From positions 123,799,812 to 123,863,811 of the forward strand of contig OZ023273.1 of the NCBI GenBank assembly GCA_964007475.1: a DNA stretch of 64,000 bases, given 5' to 3'. Below, one piece after another: positions 29,501 to 41,500 of this stretch. The notes under the pieces were generated by a model. The model ran no database searches. It was not told where the DNA came from and saw nothing but the letters and a program-made list of their open reading frames with translations. Numbering within the stretch: the stretch's first letter is position 1; the number at the start of each line of letters is the position of its first letter. This stretch comes from Hybos culiciformis (lineage: Eukaryota; Arthropoda; Insecta; Diptera; Hybotidae). Position numbers and translations under genes: made by a program.

Positions 29501-32500
29501 CTTTTATTTTGGAGAATTATTTGTAAAATAATTCATAGGTTTCATAAAACGTAAAACATATGAAAATTTGCTGGGAATATCAATATCACTTAACTTTATA
29601 TTAATTTTATATATGATATTATACAGAATATTTTTGTAATAGATTTCTGCGTTTATTTATTTTTTATTGCCAAATATATTAATTTTAAAATAATATTTTT
29701 TTATTTTTTTTGGTTTTGAATGATTAAATTATGATCCTTTATGATGTAATTTGGAGGTATTACAAAAACTATTTATTATTACAATGTTTTATATATCATT
29801 GAAAAATAAAAAAAATCAATAAATACATTTAACAATAAATTTTCATATTTTTGTTTTGAGGTTAAAGTTTACGACGAAATTTTAATGACAAAATTGGTCA
29901 TTTAATAATTTATTTTTTTTTGTAATTTTTTGATATGAATTGAATTGTTTTTATAATCAATTTGAACTTAAATTATTTTATTTTTTCGAAACTAATTTGT
30001 TACAATTGCGAAATTAAATTACATTTGAAATTAATCTAAAACAGTTTAAGATACAAGTATCTTGTGTATAATGTTTAAATCGAAATCTAATATTATCTTA
30101 ATTTAATAAAATTAAGAAATATATGTAGAACTAAAAGATATATTTCATGTCGAAAAACCATAATAAACTACTGTTAAAGTAAAATATATTAAGAAAAGTT
30201 TTTTGTAGAATATATGTATATATATATAAGTATATTATAACTGCCGCAAGAATTTATATTATAATATTCTTTTCATAATTCCAAATAGAAATTTGAAAAT
30301 AAATTCAATTTTATACATATGCACATAATAATACATACCTACATAGTACAATTACAATTCAAATTCAAATTTAAACATATTTATTTTTTTTTTCTTTGTA
30401 AACTTAGTTACACCAATGTTTTTCTTCATAAAAAAAAAATTTTTTTTTCTTACTTTTGTCATAAATTTTATCCACTTAGAGTGTACATATTAGATATGGA
30501 TAAAGTTTTAAAAGTTTTTTCTTATATATTAACCATAAAAATATAAACGTTAACAATGTCGCTCAAAGAACTAAGAATTTGGAAAGAGACTGATTTTAAA
30601 AAAGGCGATTATCTCTGTTCCAATATCTAATGGAAACATTACCGTGTACACAGAATTTCATATTTTAATGATTTGGTCATCTTTTTTCCGGATAACACAT
30701 AAAGCGAATTTTTTTGAATTTATTTTTCCTTTTATTTCATACTTTTTTTTCCTTTTATTTTAAATTTATTAATTTTGTGAATAAAATATATTTTATTTTA
30801 AAAATTTATGAAAAATTATGTTTCATTTTTGTGTAAAATAGGTTTACTGGATTTTGTATATCTGAATTTTAATAAAATGCTGCACTTAAAAAAAAAACAA
30901 TGTGGAAAATCTAATGTTTTTAAGTGTGGATTTTAGAATACTGGGTTTTTGAAAACTGGCTTCGATTCTTAGTTTTGGCTGTAGGTATTAGATTTTGTAA
31001 TACTGACTCAAGAGGTTTGCCTTTTTTCTAATCTTTAATAAGTATTAGTAAGTAAAGGATTCGCATACGAAAAATTGAAAAGATTTTTTTTATCACTCAA
31101 ATTTTGTATAAACTTTGTTTGAAGGCTAATTTCTTCGTCAATCTTCTTTGCTATAAAAATAATTTTTTCCTGTGTTAAGGTTTCATTATTGAACTTGAAA
31201 AACAATTTTGACCCAAATCTTTTAATGAAATTAATTTTATATTATTTATATAAAACTCTTTTTTCAATAGTCATACTATGTTATAAAGAAAATGAAAATG
31301 GAAAATTTTGCAAGAATCAAGGTAAAAAATAATAAATTTTAATTTAAAAAAATAAAATAAAAATTAAAGATGATATAGAATGCAAAAAAAAACTTAAAGA
31401 AACTATTTTTATTATTTTTAGATTCAAGAATAATTCATGCAGAGGTCTACGACCACCCACCATGATTATAGTTCCGTATGAATTTTTATTTGATTTCTAA
31501 CAGAAACTTTGTTTTAAGGAACTTCCTTTAGAAAACATTGGAATAAAAAAAAATAATAATATGTGCATACATTTTTTTTTCATACCTAAGAACAAAAATA
31601 ATATAGTTCTTATGAAAAATTTGAATATGTACATATCAAAAGAAAAATAGAGATTCATATAAACAACGTAATGCATTTTAAGTTGTAACAAAAATTATTT
31701 ATTCATTCAGAATAATTTAACAAAAAGATGAAAATTTTATGAATAAAATTGTATTCAGTAATTTTTATTATGAATAAAAAATAAATTAATATAAATTTGT
31801 TATTTCAATTATTTTTGATTATGATTAGAATTAGAAACTTTTTTTATATTTTTAAACAATTACATTTTCAAGACATTTATAATTGTTCTTTTTATACTGG
31901 TGCTTATTAATTGTGTTCTAATGAAAATATTGGTCATTATTGTTCACATTTTTCATAACATGTTTATTTAAATAAAAAAAAAATATATACAAAAGTTTTT
32001 CAAAAAAGTTTAACCTTTATACTAATAATTTATTTTGAACAATCTTTTAAGGTTTCAATAAACTCTAAATGTTTTGCAGAAAAACAATAAAATATAAATA
32101 AAAGTTCTTCGTTTTCACAAACTAGCAACTTGGTTGTTACTGTAATGACTGCCAGATTTTTTATTATATGTTTATATCTGTTTAATTTTATTGGTTTACT
32201 GAAGTTATTGCAACGGAATATTTGAAGTCACTTACTATTAATATTATCAATATAAGTACGTAATAGTCTCTAACAATTTTAATCTTTTTTATAGTGCCTC
32301 AACGGATATTAAATATATGTCAGTCTAAAATAGATTTCATTAGAATACGAGTTAACTATCGAATTCTTAAAAATAAACAAAATTAAGTTCTAAATTAAAT
32401 AAATGAAATACCCACAAAAAATAATGCAATAATTTTTAAGATTTGTTTCCTTCTGCTCACACCTGAACTATAATTTATTATTATTTTTTTAATTTACTTA

Positions 32501-35500
32501 TTTATGGTTAAAAACTTGAAAAGTATTTAAAATAAAATGTTCTGAAACTTTTTTTTTTTTTCATAAATTAATTTTTTTCACAGAAAAGATATAAAGTATA
32601 TATAATATATATTTTGTATATAGTATCTATGAAACATAAATTTTCTCTTAATATTTTTAAAGCAAAAAAGAATTATTAAAAAAAAAAAAACGAAACGAAA
32701 CTTATTTGCATTGCAAATAAGCGTAAAAAAAAAATTTTGGTCATTCAAAGATAGTATTTCTCGAAACGTGTAAATGAGGTATAAAACAGGATACGTAGAT
32801 ATCGCATACATTAAAATATTTCATATTGTCAAAATGTAGGTATATTTAAAGAAAAATTGGTTTAAATAATTTTCTCTTTAGCTTTTAACATGTATTACCC
32901 TCAAAGAATGGATATGCAAATTACTATTATCTTTTTTTCGGTTTTTTTTTTTTTTTTGGGAAAATATCTGTCTGTGAAGAAAAAAAAAATATAGAAAAGA
33001 AAACTATATTATTTGAAGGGCTCTTGACCTGAATATTAACAAAACGTTTCCTTTTTTTTTTTTTTTTTGTACTTAAAATGCAATGAAAATTTTCGTAAAC
33101 CAAAGAATACAAAATATTTTATAATCGTTTTTATTTAACCATGGGATAAATTCATAAAATAAATTTGAATAAATTTATATCTGGGGTATAAAATAGGACT
33201 AACATTATGTATTAAATATACATATATATATATAGAGTTTTTTTTCCCCCAAAATGCGGTAATTTAAATTGATAACACAGAAATCACATGCAAAATATAG
33301 TGTTTCATAACATTAAAATATAACTATGTATGTATGTATTGTGAAAATACAATATACAAGCCCGCATAAGAATAAAAATAATATAGTATGTAGTGTATGT
33401 ACAAAATTTTCAATCTTAAAAATGTTTTCTTATACTCTTTATTTTGTTTTTTTTTTTTTTTTTAAATACGGTTATGTTCTACATAAAATATATAGTATAG
33501 TTGCGCTTTCGAAATATTTGTATCCTACAGCTATATTTGGTTGCAAAATAAAAGTGTTTTATTATAAGGAAATGTTTGTATTTATATATGTATAATTTTT
33601 GCATTTTCTTCAAAAAAAAAAAACAACAAACTAATAAGTAAAAGAGATGAGAACATATAAATAAAAAAAAAAAATTTGCTATTTTTTTTTTCCTTTTTGA
33701 GATCTTAATTTGCAAGCATTTGCATAATATAATCGTTTTATTTTTATCTAGGGAGCTCATATGACTTTAAAGAATATGTTTTTTGTTTTGTTTTCTTTTG
33801 TTTTTTTTTTTTTGGCGTGAATAAATATTTTGATAAAATTTTCTTCATGAAAATCTGTTGATCTATCAATTTGCATAGGTGAGCCTTAAAACTCTAAGGA
33901 TATGGTGTTAAAAGAAAATAAATATGTAAATTTTTAGCTATATTATATATATATAGTATCTAGGGTTGCCAGTTTTTAAAAACCCGAAATATGGACAAAT
34001 TGAAATTTTATTAGTTCAAATCTGGACAAATCTTTACAAAACCTAAAGAAATCTGGATAAAAATCTGGACAAAAATGATATGATTTTTAAAAAAAATTTA
34101 CCATGGAATAAATTAATTCAGTTTTTTTCATTGATCAATATAATGTTATTGCTTTTTATTTCATAATGAATTCTTATTATAAAGATAGGAAATTAATATA
34201 TAATGATACAATCTTCATCAAATAAAACCAGTGCATTTTTCATATAAAACCAGTGCATATTTCTAGGTAGGTAGTTACCAATTCTCAACCACATCATTTT
34301 TTCACTTTCAATGAACAAAAATTATAGAATTTTAGTACTTACCACTATAAAGTTATGATTTTTGGATTTTTCAGACATTTTTCTACATAAATCGGGATTG
34401 TTTTATTAATTTTTTTTTTTTAAATTCGTAGAATGAAGAAAAAAACCCATTTTCTCCTATTCTCAGTCTCAGCCACCCAAATTCTATTCTCAGCCACTTT
34501 GGTTTTTTTAAAGAAGAATTAAGCAATAAAACTCGGTTTTAAGTAATAATTTCGTTCAATTTTATTTAATTAGGAACTATAAGTTTATAAAAGCCAGATT
34601 AGAAAACTTAAAAAAAAAACAAAAAATAATTATTTATGCATTATATAAGAAAAGTATAAAAATATTTTAAATATAAAAAGGTAGCGGAACTGAGTTTAAA
34701 TAATATTTACAATAAATTTAGTTTTTGAATACAATTTTTTGTTTCAAATTTTATTTTATTTGCTAATATATTGAAAAACTGGACAATCCAGATGTCCAGA
34801 TTTGTGTCACTGAAATTTCTGGATTGTCCAGATGTCCAGATTCAAATTTTTTCATATCTGGACAGAGACCGAGAAATCTGGACAATCCAGACGAAAACTG
34901 GACGTCTGCAACCCTATCTACGTAACGTGTCCAAGTGAATATATTTCTCAAAGTATATTCATTTAAATTCAATATTACAAAATTTAATAAGTTTTAAATT
35001 AATTTGTAGAATAAATAATTCAAATAAAAAAAAAAATAAAAATAAAAAAATAAGTTAAAAACGAGTTTTCCAAAAAACTGAGGCCAGGCCGCATGAAAAA
35101 GTAGAAAATATCTTTCAATCAAAAAATCTGAGTCCACCTCTGTGTGTGAAGAAAAACTTATTTTCTACTTTTTCATGCGGCCTGGCCTCAGTTTTTTGGA
35201 AAACTCGTTTTTAACTAATTTTTATTTTCTGCCTTTTTCACATTAACTAAATTGTTATTATGTGCTGCATGGATGTTTGAAAACAATTTTATGACTAATC
35301 ATATCGATGAAAATTTTTCCGATGATTTTTCCGCTTTTTCGGATTTTCCATGGAGTTTTCTGCAAAAGCAACTTTATGCAACTCATTTCGCTCTACAACT
35401 TTGTCTCAGGTTGCAAAACGCTCAAACGCTTCCTTGGTCGGAAAAACTCCGGAAAAGCGTTTTACATGAATTTTCTTCGATTTTTTCTGCAAGTTTTCAC

Positions 35501-38500
35501 CATTGTCGGAGAGAAAGTAATGATGCCAGTTGATAGGGAACTTGATCCTGCATAATTTAGAAAACTTTTATACCGGAAAATTTTCAGGAAAAATCGGAAA
35601 ATTCCGGAAAATTTTTTCGAAAAATCAGAAAACTTTGCGTTTTTCCTAAAACGGATTTATCACTACTCAAATTTGTACCAAATTTTCAAATGATTTTTCC
35701 CGATTTTCCGGGTTTTCCATGGAAATTTCCGCTTCAAATTTTGATAGCTTCAATTGTCACGTGACATGAACCTTTGTGCCAAATTTCAGCTCGCTGTGAT
35801 GACGAAAAGTGGGTCTACGAGAGTGTCGAAAATAGTAAAGAAATATACAGACAAATTACTTTACAAGTTAATAAGAATTGTGTCCTCAAAAAATAAATTG
35901 TAATTAAAAAGGATGAAAAGAAAAAAAAATAATTTATTGTTTTATTTTATTTTCCTTTTTTATATAATATGATATGTTTACATTCTACCAAGAATTATCC
36001 AAGGAGTCAGTTAACTCCATATTTAACACTCGACTAGTCTAAGAAAAAAACGATCACTATGTGCGAAGTAATTAACTTATTAAACGGCTCTGATTGGAAC
36101 GCATTGTATTGCTACATTTTAGATTTGTTAAAGTATAGGTCACTTTTTATGGATGAGTTTGATGAGAAAATAGATTTCAGTATTTCAACAACTTTTTGAA
36201 TTTTTCTGCTTTTTTGATTTATTTTTTAATTTATTTTTCATGTCATTAATAGTTATATTAAAGTCTCTTTTATTTATTAAATTTAGCAAACGGCTTTGGC
36301 CATCGCTATTTTATTATCGTATTTAATAAGATTTAGTTAAACATTAAACATTTCACACATATATTTCATAATTATTATAACATGTAAACTTTGTATTGAA
36401 ATTTGAATTTGAATTAATAAACGATTTATTTACTTACTTACTTACTTACTTATTTTTTTATTAATATTTTTCATTCAGTTTATTTTATAATAATCAAAAG
36501 CAATATTTTTGTATAGTTATGCTGCAATTTTTCATTATAAACATGTTCAAAATATGTTATAATTTTAATAAAATATTTAAAAAAACTTTTTTGAAATTTG
36601 GGTCCGATTTTCAAAAAGATTATGGACAATTTTTGTGCTTTTTACTATCAAATGCCATCAATACTTAAATTTTTCAGATTTTGGTAGATACTGTGTTTTT
36701 CACTATATGACTGCAGTATGATAAATAGACTTTAATTAGTTTTGCGACCAAATTTGACAGTACAGTTGTTGACGTTTGTACACAATTTTCTGAAAGATTT
36801 GATGTTTTTTTGATAAATTAAAATTGTTATTATTATTATTATTAAATATACGAAAAAAAATTTTTTTTGCATTTACTACCTCGTACAAAATTGTGTAGTA
36901 AATGCATACCAAAAAATATACATTTAATTGTTTTTTCTAGCGAAAAATAAATTACAAAAAATATCTTTTTATACATTATGAGTTTCTGAAATTTTTATGA
37001 CAAATATTGCTATAATTATATGAATAGATTATTTTAAAAAGTTAAAGTATGAAATATTTTTCATTGATATAACAAACATGAAATTTTGCTAACGTCATTC
37101 ACAAGTTCGATTGGACCGATGTAATAAATACGGGTTGTACAGAAATTAAATCTCCAGCTATCTGTTTTTCATTGTTAATATCATCAATTATTCGATTTAA
37201 AAAAAATACATTTAGTTACGTTACATTCATATAATATTATCAACATTATTTAAACTAATGTTTGAATTATATTCTTCCTTTTGTATCCCTCTTTTTTCTC
37301 AATTAGATGAAGTTGAATAATTGTTAAAGCATTACAAATAATTAAAGCACTGAGACTTATAAAGAATTTTTTGTTGACTTCAAACAAACCAAATATCGTT
37401 GAATCGCATCGTACAATTTTAAACTGACGTAACAATTTTTCGAACTAAAAATAAAATCATATGATTTGATGACGTATATAACTAAAATATTAATTAAAAA
37501 AAAATATTTTAAATTTCAATTAAGAAAGAAAAACTTCAGAAAAGATTGTTACGCTTGGAAAAAACTATGACTATTAGTCTATTATGGAAAGAAGAAAACA
37601 AGATTGAACTTTTGTTATATTTTTATATCAAATTAAAATTTTCTTCGCGCCCTGGAGGAAAATTGTATTTGTAACTGAGTACTTCAACTTTCAGCTTGAA
37701 ATATATTGTATTACTAATTTTATTGAACATATAATATAAATGTACCTCTCTGTCAAAAGACTTATTCTCATAAATCTTACAGGCGTGCGAATTTATTGAA
37801 GATTTCAAAAGTTTATATCTCGATATTGGGAAATCAAAAGAATATAAAATCAAAAATAATTCAATCAAAATTATTAATAGACTGTAAAAAGTTTGTAACT
37901 GAAAAAATAAAGAAACAAAATAAAATTCATAGAATAGACTAAATCCACTTTCAAAAACTAAACTTATAATTATGAACTGGTAAATTAATTTAAATTTATT
38001 AAATACTTTACAAGAATTTTTGGATAAAATCATTATTTTCTTAAGGTTAATCATGCATTTTCTATTTTGCCTATCAAAATTCTCATGTTCCCTTTTAGAA
38101 ATAAATAACTTATCCAAATTATAAGAAATACTTTTAATTGCATGACCAACAAATAAAAAAATACAAAAAGATGGAAATGTGGAAAATAATTTTATACAAT
38201 CGTTTAGAAAATATAAATAGACATTAAAATAAACTAGACGCCGACTTTCTTTTAGAAAAAAAGATTCAATTATTGCAGTTGCCGTATTTTTAGCTTTAAT
38301 AATTAAAATTAAAAATTTTAGAAGAACTAACACAAATATTTCACTGTCAAATGGAGCTTGAAAATTAATTAAGATTTTAGAAAATTTAAAAAAAAATTTA
38401 AATAATTTTGTGAGTTTAGTATCAATTACAACTGAATTGATTAAAATTAATAATGAAATTAAAATATATATAAAAGTGCGAAAAGATGTTACTGCGAAAC

Positions 38501-41500
38501 TAACTTGAGTTGAGAAGCACATTAATTTAAATGACGGAATTATAAAAAAGTAAAAAATTCCGATAAACATATATAAAAACATAGAAAGATGGACACATTT
38601 AATTAAATTGATTATATTTTTTTTATATGGAATTATTTTAAATTCGTTGAGTTGGAACGTGAATTTAATGAATCCAAAATATTTCGAACAAACATAAAAA
38701 GTCCAAATTATAATAAAATATGAATATTCCAAAATATAGGCCATCAATTATATAACTCTGTCAAACTGTCAATCGATATTTATAGCGAACATAGCAGATA
38801 GAATTATTTCACAAAACTGAAATTAATTTCTAGAAATCTAGAATAATAAATTTAATTTAATCCAATTTCTCTAATCAATTAACTAATTAATTATCTTTTA
38901 TTTTATTCTCTAATTTCTTTAGTTCATACTTATGTTATTGTATGTATTGTAACTAATTGAGTAAATTTCATTTGAAATATTTTGAAGTTGTTTCTTTATT
39001 TCAGAGATCTCCAAATTACCGCTTGTGGGCCGAATCCGGACTGTGCCGCAAAAGGGGGCAATTGATTCTAAGATTAAATGTATGTACAAATATACGCAAA
39101 AAATTTATAATAATTTATATACTAATCACATTTTAAAATTCTAAAGTTTTCTTTTTTACTAGAATTGTATATATAATGTATAATATTCATTATGAAGATT
39201 ATATATAATATAATATATAATGTTCATTATGAAGATTATATATATAATATATTATATAATGTTCGTATTTTATTCACTGTAAAAGATGAATTGGTTTAAA
39301 ATACAGCGATAAAAGAAATTCGAAGCAGTCATAGAACGAATTAAATTATTTATACATTATGCAAACTGATAATTTGTGTAGGGTATAACTTGTGCCATGG
39401 TACGATGCAAATCACTTGACTAATCCGTTGTCAAAAAAAAAAAATTTCTGCCATTTTTTTAGAACGGGAATAATATTTTAGTTTCCAAAGATTAAGGAAG
39501 AGCTTTTCGTTATGAAAAATAATTATTTTAATTGAAAATATGTAGAAAATTTATTTGAATGTATGTCTCTTGAATGTTTTCTTTTTTGAGGTCAACCACC
39601 TAACTCGTTTTTTCACTTTCAATGAAGAAAAATTATAGAATATTAGTACTTACCACTATAAAGTTATGATTTTTGGATTTTTCAGACATTTTTCTACATA
39701 AATCGGGATTGTTTTATTAATTTTTTTTTTAAATTCGTAGAATGAAGAAAAACCCATTTTCTCCTATTCTGTCTCAGCCACCCAAATTCTATTCTCAGCC
39801 ACTTTGAATTTTTTAAAGAAGAATTAAGCAATAAAACTCGGTTTTAAGTAATAATTTCGTTTAATTTTATTTAATTAGGAACTATAAGTTCATAAAAGCC
39901 AGATTAGAAAACTTAAAAAAAAAACAAAAAATTATTATTTATGCATTATATAAAGTATAAAAATATTTTAAATATAAAAAGGTAGCGGAACTGAGTTTAA
40001 ATAATATTTACAATAAATTTAGTTTTTGAAAACAATTTTTTGTTTCAAATTTTATTTTATTTGCTAATATATTGAAAAACTGGACAATCCAGATGTCCAG
40101 ATTTGTGCCACTGAAATTTCTGGATTGTCCCGATTTCCAGATTTTAATTTTTTCATATCTGGACAGAGATCGAGAAATCTGGACAATCCAGACGAAAACT
40201 GGACGTCTGGCAACCCTAATAGTATCAAGGTAATAAACATTTTATATTTTTTGTTTTCAGATTTTTATAATTTATTTTAAATATTGTTTGCATAATGTTT
40301 TAATTTTTATTTTTTTGAAGTTTTAACTTAAGAAGTTTTGTGATCGAAATACTGCAGGTAGAACAAAATTGTGTATAAAATAAGTTTTGCAAAATTTGGT
40401 GCAGTAAAATGCAGTCTGTATGGCAGAATTCTAGATAACGAAATTCTGTAGAAAATATTTATAGAAAATTGTGGCATCTATATTTTCTGTATATTTTTAG
40501 TTGCGAACAAGGTATTACTAAAATCAAACATTACATGTAAATTATATATTTTTTCAGTGTAGTTTCGTTAATCAAATAAAGTAGTAAAAAAATAATTGCT
40601 GTACCTTGGCAGAAATATTTATTAACGGTTGGCAATTAATTAGCACTCATTCATCATATTGTGCATAATTATTTAAGTTTTATTGAAAAGTAAGAATAAG
40701 AGTAATGAGGTATGTAATTTATTTACATATAACACTTAAATTTGTTATTTTTTTTTATTTGTAAAGATATTTAAAATATCGACGTTAATATTTGGGTTAA
40801 TAAAATGCTATAGATAGGCATAAGTACATACGTGAAAATAGTTTCAGAATATTCGACATTATGGGGAAAGAGTTTATCTTTTTGAGAGTTTATCTTTTTG
40901 TATTTCATTTATCATTAAAGAAACATTAAAATTAAGTCTTTTCATGATCTTGCATAATATAATTTCTTAAAAATCAATAAATCACAGAATCAGTGGTTCA
41001 GTGGTATTCATGAAAGTGAAAATTAGAACATTTTTTTATTATAATTTTCTAATAATAACTTTAAGAAATTTTTTGAATCAGGAAATTTTCTATATAATAT
41101 TGAGTTAAAAAATATATTATTATACTACTAATGTTATGAAATAAATATTATTATAATACAGTGAAAGATTAAGGGTTATTATATTAGTTTTGGGCTACAT
41201 AAAGTTTTCCTTATGATTGGGAACTGATAAAGAAAATTTAATATATTCATAAAAGAGTATAACTTTTAACACCTAATGTACCTTTAATGGAATAAAGTTT
41301 TATTTTATTCTTGCATTATTTATAATAAAAGTACAGTATATATATAATATTAATAATAACTTTGTGTATATAGCTTCTTATATATATTTTTATTCAATAT
41401 ATCTAGAATTTGAATTAAGTACCATGACATTGGAAAAAAGTTTTTTTTTTGGCAAAGAAAATAAAAAAAAATTATTATTGATGAAATGAAACTTTTCCAA

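Larger units (their letters stand above)
33961..40218. mobile_element. Composite hAT-type unit enclosing the gustatory receptor gene
   Basis: The outer ends are perfect 12-bp inverted repeats, TAGGGTTGCCAG at 33961-33972 and its reverse complement at 40207-40218. They are flanked by the perfect 8-bp direct repeat ATAGTATC at 33953-33960 and 40219-40226. An 8-bp duplication and TAGGG-type ends are hAT hallmarks. Inside are two same-orientation copies of one repeat, with the receptor gene, a palindrome, a retrotransposon-like tail and a lone hAT-like end between them. The copy-1 inner end does not have a matching 8-bp partner and copy 2 lacks its left end, so only the outer ends pair. No transposase gene was recognised in the block. 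The ends and duplication are seen; movement as one unit is inferred. Confidence 0.65.

Noticed and set aside
30556..30630. Short plus frame MSLKELRIWKETDFKKGD near 30556
   Set aside because: Coding-like composition, but only 24 codons before a stop, and no continuation or recognised family.
33479..33760. 93-codon minus frame and the overlapping 89-codon plus frame at 33326-33595
   Set aside because: Mutually overlapping low-complexity frames in poly-T/poly-A DNA with no family features.
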